The notes: a model not told the origin generated them from the letters alone. A stretch of 32,557 nucleotides of DNA from Pseudomonadota bacterium (GCA_023424095.1 JAFAEG010000094.1:1-32557); one strand, 5' to 3'; positions 1 to 6,998 are shown, numbered from the stretch's first letter. Program-made: numbers and translations.

Positions 1-95
1 CGCCGGGACAGCGCGAAGAGCCAGCGAAAGCCGGCCAGCCTGCGCCTGCAAGGCGACAGGACTGACGTCACGGGATTTACTCCCGTGACGGCCCG
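1..95. repeat. Dispersed palindromic repeat, related to the tandem units inside the 4739-6328 gene
   Basis: A 9-bp perfect stem (67-75 with 81-89, loop TTTAC) lies just beyond the end of the DUF1801 gene. Three blocks occur in the same order as in the tandem repeats of the helix-turn-helix gene: an AGCGA-AGCCG-CC-AGC block (23-39, compare 6074-6091), GACGTCACGG (64-73, compare 6126-6135) and GACGGCCC (87-94, compare 6145-6152). No gene could be supported here. The hairpin may also end minus-strand transcription, but no T-tract follows it. Confidence 0.6.
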
Positions 96-121
96 AGTGA
101 GGCGATACCCAACCTTGTCGA

Positions 122-499
122 CTATGACGTCGCCACAATCCACCGCGCAAAAAGATCACGCAGCGCCTCGCGCTTCGCCTCGATCTCGCCGGCATCCGCG
201 AAGGTCAGCACACCCCGGTCCGAAGCCGCCCAGCGCGCCAGTTTCGCCTCGTCCGCAAAGACGAAATCCTGCGTATCCTTCAGCTTCGCCCCACGATGCA
301 GCACCACCCGCACCCCGCCCTTCCGCTCGATCCCAAGCGTGATGCGATCCTCGTCCCCGACCGCGAAACTCGGCGCGTTCCACTTGATCCGTTCGTTCAG
401 CCCCGGCGCGGCGTCGGTTACGATCGCCCGCAACGCATCGACCGCCGCGCGCTCCGGCGGTGCGAGGCCGGCCAGATAGACCTCGATCGGGTCGCTCAC
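122..499 (-). CDS. DUF1801 (YdhG-like) family protein
   Basis: A 125-residue soluble protein that looks like a DUF1801/YdhG-type domain: an N-terminal helix ending in AVDALRAIVTDAAPG, then ERIKWNAPSF, a strand-rich core (DRITLGIERKGGVRVVLHRG) and a C-terminal helix. The family's function is unclear; related folds include frataxin-like and iron-chaperone-annotated proteins. The GTG start overlaps the stop of the upstream acyl-CoA dehydrogenase gene in a GTGA arrangement, so the two are probably translationally coupled. A much longer open frame continues upstream antiparallel to the codon bias of the dehydrogenase and is spurious. The family call rests on recalled pattern, without a profile search. 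Confidence 0.75.
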   Translation of the reverse strand: MSDPIEVYLAGLAPPERAAVDALRAIVTDAAPGLNERIKWNAPSFAVGDEDRITLGIERKGGVRVVLHRGAKLKDTQDFVFADEAKLARWAASDRGVLTFADAGEIEAKREALRDLFARWIVATS

Positions 500-1647
500 G
501 CCCCGATCAATTCCCGCCCGATCAGCATGCGCCGGATCTCGTTCGTCCCCGCGCCAATATCCAGCAATTTCGCATCCCGCGCGAAACGCTCCACCGGCCA
601 GTCCTTCGTATATCCCGCGCCGCCGAGAGCCTGGATCGCCTCCATGCTGACCTTCACCGCGCTCTCGCTCGCCAGCAGGATCGCGCCCGCCGCGTCGAAC
701 CGCGTCGTCTTGCCCGCATCGCAATTGCGCGCGACCGTATAGACATAAGCCCGCGCCGAATTGAGCGCGACATACATGTCGGCGACCTTCGCCTGAATGA
801 GCTGGAACGCCCCGATCGGCTTGCCGAACTGCTTGCGCTCGCGGACATAGGGCAGGACCACGTCGAGACAGGCCTGCATGATGCCGAGCTGGATGCCGGC
901 GAGCACGGTCCGCTCGTAATCGAGGCCGCTCATCAGCACCCCGACGCCACCATTGACCGGCCCCATCACATTCTCGTCCGGCACGAAGCAATCGTCGAAC
1001 ACCAATTCCGCCGTCGGGCTCCCGCGCATCCCCATCTTCGGAATCTTCTGCCCGATCGAGAAGCCCGCCATGCCCTTCTCGATGATGAAGGTGGTGATGC
1101 CCTTGGATCCCTCGCCGGTCTTCGCATAGACGACGAGCGTCTCCGCATAAGCCGCGTTGGTGATCCAGAATTTTGTGCCGTTCAGCCGGTAGCCGCCATC
1201 GACCTTGTCGGCCTTCAGCTTCATGCTGACCACGTCCGATCCGGCCCCGGCCTCGCTCATCGCCAGGCTGCCGACATGCTCGCCGCTGATCAGCCCCGGC
1301 AGATATTTCGCCTTCTGCTCCGGATTCGCCCAGCGGCGGATCTGGTTCACGCACAGGTTCGAATGCGCGCCGTAAGACAGCCCGATCGACGCCGAAGCCC
1401 GCGCAATCTCCTCCTGCGCCACGACATGCTCGAGATAACCGAGCCCAAGCCCGCCATCCTCCTCCGCCACCGTGATCCCGTGCAGCCCGAGCGCGCCCAT
1501 TTCCGGCCACAGCTCGGTCGGGAACCAATCCTCCTCGTCGATCTTCGCGGCCAGCGGCGCGATCCGCTCGCTGGCGAAACGCTGCGTCGTGTCGCGGATC
1601 ATGTCCGCCATCTCGCCAAGCGAAAAATCGAGGCCCATTTCGGACAT
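496..1647 (-). CDS. Acyl-CoA dehydrogenase, isovaleryl-CoA dehydrogenase type
   Basis: A 383-residue FAD-dependent acyl-CoA dehydrogenase of normal length. The alpha-helical N-domain is followed by the flavin-binding beta-domain (SEAGAGSD near 131-138, WITNA near 161-165) and the C-terminal helical domain ending in IGAGTNEIRR. Most acyl-CoA dehydrogenases use a catalytic Glu in the last motif (EGT in place of AGT). Here that position is Gly, while Glu245 in LDYERTVLA occupies the site used by isovaleryl-CoA dehydrogenase. This points to leucine catabolism (isovaleryl-CoA to 3-methylcrotonyl-CoA). An AGGAG lies shortly upstream of the ATG. The divergent thiolase could serve the same or a parallel acyl-CoA route, but no methylcrotonyl-CoA carboxylase genes are visible. 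Confidence 0.9.
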   Translation of the reverse strand: MSEMGLDFSLGEMADMIRDTTQRFASERIAPLAAKIDEEDWFPTELWPEMGALGLHGITVAEEDGGLGLGYLEHVVAQEEIARASASIGLSYGAHSNLCVNQIRRWANPEQKAKYLPGLISGEHVGSLAMSEAGAGSDVVSMKLKADKVDGGYRLNGTKFWITNAAYAETLVVYAKTGEGSKGITTFIIEKGMAGFSIGQKIPKMGMRGSPTAELVFDDCFVPDENVMGPVNGGVGVLMSGLDYERTVLAGIQLGIMQACLDVVLPYVRERKQFGKPIGAFQLIQAKVADMYVALNSARAYVYTVARNCDAGKTTRFDAAGAILLASESAVKVSMEAIQALGGAGYTKDWPVERFARDAKLLDIGAGTNEIRRMLIGRELIGA

Positions 1648-1704
1648 TCTGCTCTCCTTTTGGCGCGCCCTAGCAGAGCGCCGAAGGCAGCGACAAGGCG
1701 GGCG

Positions 1705-2148
1705 CTATTGCTTGGTGGCTGCCGCCGCCGCCGGCAGCGCGGTCGCCGGCACCGCCTCGCCGCGATGGCAGGTGGTGCAGCTCACCCGCGGCTCCGACAG
1801 GCCGGGGATTGCGGGCAGGATCTGGTTGTTGAGCTGCCAGGTCATCCGCATCATGCCGCGCGCGATATTCTTCTTCGGATTGTCGTCGGAGCGGAAATTG
1901 CCGGGCACGTGGCAATGGCTGCAATCCACCCCCAAAGCGGCGGTGAAGGCCTGCATCGTGTTGATCAGATTGCGCTGCGGGATATCGGCCGGCAGCACCT
2001 GCAGATTGCGCCCGCTCGGCGCGGCCGGGCCCGGCGCCTGCTCCCCCTTCGCTGGCGGCGCGGCTGGCGCCTCCTGCGGCGGCTGCGCGAAGGCGACGGA
2101 AGCGGCGAACACCAGGGTCGCGGCGGCAAGCGTGTAGGTCGATTTCAT
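1705..2148 (-). CDS. Periplasmic diheme c-type cytochrome (reaction-centre cytochrome-subunit-like family)
   Basis: A 147-residue exported protein. Residues 1-21 are a signal peptide ending AFA, followed by a Pro/Ala-rich linker (22-45). The mature domain has two haem-attachment motifs, CSHCH (76-80) and CTTCH (124-128). The segment ARGMMRMTWQLN (about 96-107) supplies candidate Met axial ligands. The pattern LQVLPADIPQ-x-LINTMQAFTAALGV before the first haem site is typical of a non-photosynthetic branch of the reaction-centre cytochrome c subunit family. It probably carries electrons in the periplasm; its partner is unknown. It lies 57 bp upstream of the acyl-CoA dehydrogenase gene on the same strand, with no clear terminator between. 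Confidence 0.87.
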   Translation of the reverse strand: MKSTYTLAAATLVFAASVAFAQPPQEAPAAPPAKGEQAPGPAAPSGRNLQVLPADIPQRNLINTMQAFTAALGVDCSHCHVPGNFRSDDNPKKNIARGMMRMTWQLNNQILPAIPGLSEPRVSCTTCHRGEAVPATALPAAAAATKQ

Positions 2149-2222
2149 GGCCCGAGCCTAACATCGCCCGCGGCGTTTGAATACGCTCACGCTCTCGCCT
2201 ATTTGCCTCCCAGCACCCCCTT

Positions 2223-2338
2223 CCCGCTCATCCTGAGGAGGGACTGAGCTTGTCGAAGGCCCGTCTCGAAGGACCGGCCACCATGCGTCCTTCGAGACGC
2301 CGGTTCGACAGGCTCACCGGCTCCTCAGGATGAGCGGG
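2223..2338. repeat. REPIN-like long inverted repeat (two ~52-bp arms, 12-nt loop)
   Basis: The left arm (2223-2274) and right arm (2287-2338) pair almost end to end around a 12-nt loop (2275-2286). The outer 18 bp (CCCGCTCATCCTGAGGAG) and the inner GTCTCGAAGGAC/GTCCTTCGAGAC are perfect, with scattered mismatches between. It fills the gap between divergent cytochrome and thiolase genes and ends 17 bp before the thiolase start. It carries no gene. Elements containing TCCTGAGGAG and CTTGTCGAAGG are frequent between genes of sphingomonads. Confidence 0.9.
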
Positions 2339-2355
2339 TTTTTCAGGACAAGATC

Positions 2356-3552
2356 ATGCCCGTCACCGCTCAAGACCCCATCGTCATCCTCTCTTACGCC
2401 CGCACCCCGATGGGCTCTTTCCAGGGCAGCCTCGCCGGCGCGTCCGCCACCGAACTCGGCGCCGCCGCCGTCGGTGCCGCGGTGGAACGCGCGGGCGTGC
2501 CGCACGACAAGATCGAGAAGATCTACATGGGCTGCGTCCTGCCCGCCGGTCTGGGCCAGGCCCCCGCCCGCCAGGCGGCGCTGAAGGCCGGCCTGCCGCG
2601 CCACATCGAGGCGACGACGGTGAACAAGATGTGCGGCAGCGGCATGCAGGCCGCGATCATGGCCGCCGACGCGATCGACGCCGGCAGCGCCGACATCGTC
2701 ATCGCCGGCGGCATGGAGAGCATGACCAACGCGCCCTATTTCCTCCCCAAGCATCGCGGCGGCGCCCGCATCGGCCACGACAAGATCATCGACCACATGT
2801 TCTTCGACGGGCTCGAGGACGCCTATGAGCAGGGCCGCCTGATGGGCAGCTTCGCCGAAGAATCCGCCCAGGATTACCAATTCACCCGCGAGGCGCAGGA
2901 CGATTACGCGATTGCGTCCCTCACTCGCGCCCAGAATGCGCAGGCAAACGGCTGGTTCGACCGCGAGATCGTCGCCGTCGACATCCCCGGCCGCAAGGGC
3001 CCGACGACGGTCGCGCAGGATGAACAGCCCGGCAAGGGCGACGCGAGCAAGATCCCGACCCTGAAGCCTGCTTTCGCCAAGGACGGCACGATCACCGCCG
3101 CCAATGCGAGCAGCATCAGCGACGGCGCCGCCGCCATGGTCATCACCCGGCAATCCGTCGCGGACCAGCTCGGCCTCAAGCCCGTCGCCCGCATCGTCGC
3201 GCACGCCGCGCACGCGCACGAGCCCGCCAAATTCACCACCGCCCCCGTCACCGCCATGACCAAGGCGCTCGAGAAGGCCGGCTGGGACGCCGCGGACGTC
3301 GATCTCTACGAGGTGAACGAGGCCTTCGCCTGCGTCGCCATGATCGCCATGCGCGACCTGGGCATCCCGCACGACAAGATCAACGTCCATGGCGGCGCGA
3401 CGGCCCTCGGCCACCCGATCGGCGCGTCCGGCGCCCGCGTCATGGCCACCTTGCTCAGCGCCCTCGAAACCCACGGCGGCAAGAAGGGCGTCGCCAGCCT
3501 CTGCATCGGCGGCGGCGAAGCGACCGCGGTGGCGTTGGAATTGATCAGCTAG
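2356..3552 (+). CDS. Acetyl-CoA C-acyltransferase (thiolase)
   Basis: A 398-residue thiolase of full length. It has the acyl-accepting Cys93 in VNKMCGSGM, a conserved NEAFA segment, His353 in the NVHGGATALGHPIGASGAR motif and the second active-site Cys383 in CIGGGEATA. It condenses or cleaves acetoacetyl-CoA or other 3-ketoacyl-CoAs; sequence alone does not separate a biosynthetic from a degradative role. AGGA at 2345-2348 is well placed before the ATG. Its promoter must lie in or behind the long hairpin directly upstream. It is divergent from the cytochrome/acyl-CoA dehydrogenase genes, so a shared role in branched-chain acyl-CoA breakdown is plausible but inferred. Confidence 0.93.
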   Translation: MPVTAQDPIVILSYARTPMGSFQGSLAGASATELGAAAVGAAVERAGVPHDKIEKIYMGCVLPAGLGQAPARQAALKAGLPRHIEATTVNKMCGSGMQAAIMAADAIDAGSADIVIAGGMESMTNAPYFLPKHRGGARIGHDKIIDHMFFDGLEDAYEQGRLMGSFAEESAQDYQFTREAQDDYAIASLTRAQNAQANGWFDREIVAVDIPGRKGPTTVAQDEQPGKGDASKIPTLKPAFAKDGTITAANASSISDGAAAMVITRQSVADQLGLKPVARIVAHAAHAHEPAKFTTAPVTAMTKALEKAGWDAADVDLYEVNEAFACVAMIAMRDLGIPHDKINVHGGATALGHPIGASGARVMATLLSALETHGGKKGVASLCIGGGEATAVALELIS

Positions 3553-3553
3553 C

Positions 3554-3573
3554 GCCCCGGCGAAGGCCGGGGC
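3554..3573. repeat. GC-rich hairpin after the thiolase gene
   Basis: GCCCCGGC (3554-3561) and GCCGGGGC (3566-3573) form a perfect 8-bp stem with a GAAG loop, starting one base after the thiolase stop. It could end transcription, but no T-tract follows. The CCCCGGCGAAGGCCGGGGCCC unit resembles a short repeat dispersed in sphingomonad genomes. Confidence 0.6.
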
Positions 3574-3669
3574 CCAGAATGCGGCGCAGCGACTCTTGCG
3601 CCAGCCCCTCTGGAATGTTCGACTGCCTTCGCAGGCGACACGAGTCGCCGCGTGAGGGAGGGTGCAGCC

Positions 3670-4278
3670 ATGAGCAATCCGAACGAGCCCGGCCACGGCC
3701 ACCCGCCCCAGGGCCCCTACCCGCCGCAAGGCCATTACCCGCCTTCCCCCGCGCCGCGCGGGCCGCTGCCTCCGGGCTATCCCGACGTTCCCGGCGGCCA
3801 CGCCGGCTGGGCGCCGCCGCCGAAGAATGGGGGCCGCACCGGGCTGATCGTCGCGATCGTCGTCCTGGCGCTGCTGATCGTCACCGGCGCGACGCTCTAT
3901 TTCACCGGCATGTTCGAACGCTGGTTCGGCAAGGCTCCCGCGACCATCACCGCGCCCGCGCCAGCCCCAATCTCCGGCCCGACTCCCGTCGCCGGCCAGG
4001 GCCCAACAACCGTGCCCGCCAACGGCCAACATCTGGTCGGCACCTGGGGCCCGAACTGCCCCGGCTCGCGCAGCAACAGCGCCACCCTGAACGCTGACGG
4101 CACCTCGATCAACCCGAGCGGCACCTACGGCGTTTGGTCGATCGACAGCGCCTCAACCGTCACCGTCACCAGCAACGGCGTCACCCGCGCCGCCCGCTGG
4201 GAGATGCAGGCCGACGGCGCGGCGATGGTGCGCCCGGTGAACGGGGGGAGCCCGACGTTGGTTAGGCGGTGCGCATAG
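3670..4278 (+). CDS. Single-pass membrane protein with proline-rich N-terminus, function unknown
   Basis: A 202-residue protein. Residues 1-52 are Pro/Gly/His-rich (PPQGPYPPQGHYPP), followed by one hydrophobic helix (about 57-80, GLIVAIVVLALLIVTGATLYF). A Pro/Ala/Thr-rich linker leads to a small C-terminal domain of about 85 residues starting HLVGTWGPNCPGS, with alternating Ser/Thr/Val strands and two cysteines. The likely topology is a cytoplasmic proline-rich tail and a periplasmic beta-rich domain. The ATG at 3670 was chosen because AGGGAGG sits about 7 nt upstream; an in-frame GTG at 3652 lacks that support. No enzyme motif was recognised. Confidence 0.8.
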   Translation: MSNPNEPGHGHPPQGPYPPQGHYPPSPAPRGPLPPGYPDVPGGHAGWAPPPKNGGRTGLIVAIVVLALLIVTGATLYFTGMFERWFGKAPATITAPAPAPISGPTPVAGQGPTTVPANGQHLVGTWGPNCPGSRSNSATLNADGTSINPSGTYGVWSIDSASTVTVTSNGVTRAARWEMQADGAAMVRPVNGGSPTLVRRCA

Positions 4279-4289
4279 ACGCGGATACC

Positions 4290-4735
4290 AGGTGGCGGCA
4301 TGAGGCTGGAAGGCCTCCGTTTAGATGAAACGCACGACCACAGCTGCCGAATAGACAGAATGCCGATGGGGATGGCTTTGTGAACCTGGTGCAGGTCATT
4401 TCGATGCTCCCGCTGCCGATCGGGTTTATCGGAGCAATCGTCTCTCCGCTTCGAAGCGATATCGGCGCGGCGATGCTCACTTCCAGCATGATCCTGTTCC
4501 TTATTTTCAATGTCATGTTGCGATGCGACAATTGCGGCAAATCCCGATACGTACATCTCGGAGAGAAGCGGCTTTTTGGACTGTCCAACGAGTATGGCAG
4601 GCTCTTCGTGGAATCGACCTGTTCGAGATGTGGTAAGGTCTTCTGATCGCAAGAGATCGGCAGCTTCATCCCCGACCCCATCGGTTCGAGCGCAAGAACA
4701 GCTTTCCTACTGGCAACCAATATGGTTCATCCTGT
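4290..4735. other. Low-GC patch
   Basis: By eye the base composition drops to roughly half GC here, against clearly higher GC in neighbouring genes. The patch holds one small possible gene (4380-4646) and otherwise only sequence in which I see no feature. It may be recently acquired DNA or a decayed segment. Confidence 0.5.
4380..4646 (+). CDS. Small membrane protein with a C-terminal zinc ribbon
   Basis: An 88-residue candidate gene. Two hydrophobic segments (about 4-22 and 29-47) precede a soluble tail with two paired cysteines, CDNC and CSRC, about 30 residues apart, the arrangement of a zinc ribbon. The spacing of the knuckles and the hydrophobic profile argue that it is coding despite its short length. 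The listed start is GTG at 4380. An in-frame ATG at 4404 has AGGT (4393-4396) upstream and may be the real one, giving 80 residues. It sits in a patch of lower GC than its neighbours. Function unknown. Confidence 0.5.
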   Translation: MNLVQVISMLPLPIGFIGAIVSPLRSDIGAAMLTSSMILFLIFNVMLRCDNCGKSRYVHLGEKRLFGLSNEYGRLFVESTCSRCGKVF

Positions 4736-4738
4736 TCA

Positions 4739-6328
4739 ATGGACCAGAACCAGAACGCGCATGGCGCATCCGCCGCGGACGGCTCGCACGAGCCCTCTGC
4801 CCTTCCCCACCTTCCCGGCATCAGCCAGGCCGCCCCGCCGGACACGGCCGCGCCGCCCGACGATCCGGATTTCACCACCGACGAACAAGCCGACGCTTAT
4901 TGGCAAGGCGTCGCCGACGGCATCCGGCAGGTCGGCGGCATCGTCCCATCCCGGCTCGCCGCCCGCGCCGCGCCCGGCGGACTGCTGGTGCCGATGCATG
5001 ACTCACAAATCCTCCCCGGAACGGGGAGGTGGCAGACCGAAGGTCTGACGGAGGGGGCCCACCCCTTCAACAGAGACCAGCCGGAGGGCGGGACCCCCGC
5101 CACCACCGGCTTCCCCGGCGGTCCCCCTCCCCGTTCCGGGGAGGAATGTAGCGACCCCGACGACATCCTCGCCTTCACCCCCGCCGATCTGCGCGCCCGC
5201 CACGACGGCTGGACGCCCGAGAAACAGGTCGCCTTCGTCGAGGCGCTGGCCGACACCGGCATCATCCGCGCCGCCGCCGCGCGGGTGAAGATGACCCCGC
5301 AAAGCGTCTCGCGCCTGCGCCGCCGCAAGGACGCCCGCGCCTTCGACCTGGCCTGCCGCACCGCCGAACAGATCGGCCGCCGCGGCATCGTCTCGGTCGC
5401 CTGGGAACGCGCGATCGAGGGCACGATCCGCCGCCATTATTTCCACGGCGAGCTGAAGTCGGAGGAACGCGTCTATAGCGAGCGCCTGCTCATCGCCCTG
5501 CTGAACCGCCTGCCGCCCGATCCGCAGGAGGACAAGCAGGCCGAAACCATCGAGCAGAACTGGGACGACTGGATGGACGCCATCGCCGAAGGTCGCGACG
5601 CCCCGGCCACGCCCGAGCCCGAAGCAGAACCCACGCTCGCGCCGGAGGACGCCAAGGTCTGGGAAGACGAAGACGAGCTCCTGACCGACGCCCCGCCGCC
5701 GCCCGGCTATGACGGCTATGCGGACGGCGAATATGGCGACGCCTGCTACCAACGCCACCTGACCGAAGCCGAAGAGCATTGGTGGCAGGCCGAAGGCGAA
5801 ACCGCCGCGCGGGAACAGCCCGGTATGTTCGGCCCGCAATGGCTGTTGGAGCGCCCGACTTTCTTTCCCTGGGGGTGTGAACCTTCAGCACCTTTCGCCG
5901 CAGCGGCCGAGCCGGAAGGCAAAGGAAGCGAAGCGACTGCGCCTTCCGGCGAGAGACCCGCAAGGCCGGCCGACGGGTCGTCGCCAGACGAACCCGATCG
6001 ACGTCACGGCTTTGCCGGGACGGCCCCGGTCGCCGAGCCGGAAGCCGAAGCAAGCGAAGCGGATTCGGCTTGCAGCGAGAGCCGACCCAGCGCGGCCGAC
6101 GGGTCGTCGTCAGACGAACCCGATCGACGTCACGGCTTTGCCGGGACGGCCCCGGAAGCCGAGCCGCACGAAGAGCAGAGCGAAGCGAGCGAAGCCAGCG
6201 ACGAGAGCCGACCCAGCCCAGGCGACGGGTCGCCCCAGGTCGAACCCGATCGACGTCACGGCTTTGCCGGGACGCCCCACCCCCACGACCCGGACGGGGT
6301 GGATGATCAAGGCCCCGCTACAGCTTGA
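4739..6328 (+). CDS. Helix-turn-helix protein with in-frame palindromic repeats
   Basis: A 529-residue protein. The conserved core (about residues 150-265) starts ARHDGWTPEKQVAFVEALADTG, continues through a helix-turn-helix-like AAAARVKMTPQSVSRLRRRKDA, and ends in AWERAIEGTI, YFHGE and ERLLIALLNRLPP. I recognise this as a sphingomonad DNA-binding-type family of unknown role. Everything else looks low-complexity or accreted. Residues about 91-136 are encoded by an inverted-repeat element (5009-5146). Residues about 265-380 are acidic. The C-terminal ~120 residues are three 42-residue units, each with DEPDRRHGFAG or a close variant. The last 11 bp overlap the convergent lipoprotein gene. There is no good ribosome-binding site before the ATG, so a different start is possible. 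Confidence 0.8.
   Translation: MDQNQNAHGASAADGSHEPSALPHLPGISQAAPPDTAAPPDDPDFTTDEQADAYWQGVADGIRQVGGIVPSRLAARAAPGGLLVPMHDSQILPGTGRWQTEGLTEGAHPFNRDQPEGGTPATTGFPGGPPPRSGEECSDPDDILAFTPADLRARHDGWTPEKQVAFVEALADTGIIRAAAARVKMTPQSVSRLRRRKDARAFDLACRTAEQIGRRGIVSVAWERAIEGTIRRHYFHGELKSEERVYSERLLIALLNRLPPDPQEDKQAETIEQNWDDWMDAIAEGRDAPATPEPEAEPTLAPEDAKVWEDEDELLTDAPPPPGYDGYADGEYGDACYQRHLTEAEEHWWQAEGETAAREQPGMFGPQWLLERPTFFPWGCEPSAPFAAAAEPEGKGSEATAPSGERPARPADGSSPDEPDRRHGFAGTAPVAEPEAEASEADSACSESRPSAADGSSSDEPDRRHGFAGTAPEAEPHEEQSEASEASDESRPSPGDGSPQVEPDRRHGFAGTPHPHDPDGVDDQGPATA
5009..5146. repeat. REPIN-like inverted repeat inside a coding sequence
   Basis: CCTCCCCGGAACGGGGAGG (5011-5029) recurs as its exact reverse complement at 5126-5144, and each copy is itself a hairpin. 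Next to the left copy is GGTGGCAG, a small stem (CAGACC-GAA-GGTCTG) and CTGACGGAGGGGG. The same layout with different stem bases occurs at 32412-32466. The 138-bp block is a multiple of three and stays open in the helix-turn-helix frame. Confidence 0.88.
5968..6279 (+). repeat. Three tandem 126-bp repeats encoding a 42-residue unit
   Basis: Core copies begin at 5968, 6094 and 6221. The shared GACGTCACGGCTTTGCCGGG block recurs at 6000, 6126 and 6252, exactly 126 bp apart. Between the cores lies a more variable acidic spacer (Glu/Ala/Ser-rich). The period of 42 codons keeps the frame. The same blocks appear in the dispersed element at 1-95. Confidence 0.88.
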
Positions 6329-6836
6329 CCGGACCCGTCGCGCCCGCGCCGCACCGGTCGATCCGCACCTCGTGCAGCGGCCGCCCGTTCCGGTCGGTCC
6401 AGCGATAGGTGTAGCCGCCGCCCATATCGATCGTCTCGCGCATCTGGCTCTGGCCACAGACGTACGCGCGCACCCGCGCCTCGATCTGCTCGAGCGTGGC
6501 TGCCGACGTCGTCGTTGCATCGAGATTGACGGTCTGGTGATAGGTCAGCATCGTGCCCTCGGCCGAAATGTCGGCCAACGTCGTCATCGGATCGACCTGC
6601 TGCGGCAATTGCGGCCGCACCTGCTGCGCGGCCTGTGCCTGGATGCAGGCGATGATCTGCAAACGCCGCTCCGGCGCGAACTGCACGGCGGGCGTCCGCT
6701 CCTCTTCCGGCGACATGCAGGCGGCGATCGCGCCCTTCTCGTCCAGCTTCAACCCCAATGGATTGTCCGCTGTGGCGCCCGGTTGCTGCGAGCATGCCGC
6801 CAACCCCAGGCAGGCGACCAGGCTTATCCCCCTCAT
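6318..6836 (-). CDS. Putative outer-membrane lipoprotein, function unknown
   Basis: A 172-residue protein with a short lipoprotein signal peptide, MRGISLVACLGLAAC, whose lipobox LAAC gives lipidation at Cys15. The mature part has a Gln-rich stretch and a C-terminal domain with YVCGQSQMRETIDMGGGYTYRWTDRNGRPL and a final Cys, so a disulfide is possible. Two adjacent ATGs (6839 and 6836) follow GGAGGG; the second has the better spacing. The reading frame stays open further upstream, but only the lipobox start makes sense. Its 3' end overlaps the convergent helix-turn-helix gene by 11 bp. No known family was recognised. Confidence 0.8.
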   Translation of the reverse strand: MRGISLVACLGLAACSQQPGATADNPLGLKLDEKGAIAACMSPEEERTPAVQFAPERRLQIIACIQAQAAQQVRPQLPQQVDPMTTLADISAEGTMLTYHQTVNLDATTTSAATLEQIEARVRAYVCGQSQMRETIDMGGGYTYRWTDRNGRPLHEVRIDRCGAGATGPVKL

Positions 6837-6961
6837 CATTCCCTCCGCACGATCGGCGCCGCGACGCCCCCTGGAGATTTCTGCACCTCCTGCCTGCAAT
6901 GGCAAGTCGGCGCGGCCGCTGCCGCCGCGCCCGCGCCGGCCGCCCAGCTGCGTGCCGCGCC

Positions 6962-6991
6962 TTGACAAGCGCCCGCCGCCGCCACCCTAAT
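6962..6991 (+). promoter_or_regulatory. Candidate promoter for the 6999 membrane-protein gene
   Basis: A perfect TTGACA (6962-6967) is followed after 18 bp by CCTAAT (6986-6991). The ATG comes only 7 nt later, so a transcript from this promoter would begin at or next to the start codon. No ribosome-binding site is visible. The -10 match is weak, so this is a prediction only. Confidence 0.4.
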
Positions 6992-6998
6992 CCGGGTC

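Noticed and set aside
122..1528. A 468-codon open frame that would fuse the DUF1801 domain to a long N-terminal part
   Set aside because: The upstream part lies in another frame of the acyl-CoA dehydrogenase gene and reads as Arg/Gly/Ala-rich noise; the DUF1801 domain begins at the GTG at 499.
5968..6279. Three regularly spaced repeats considered as a CRISPR array
   Set aside because: The period is 126 bp, the spacers are similar to each other, the frame is open throughout and no cas gene is present.
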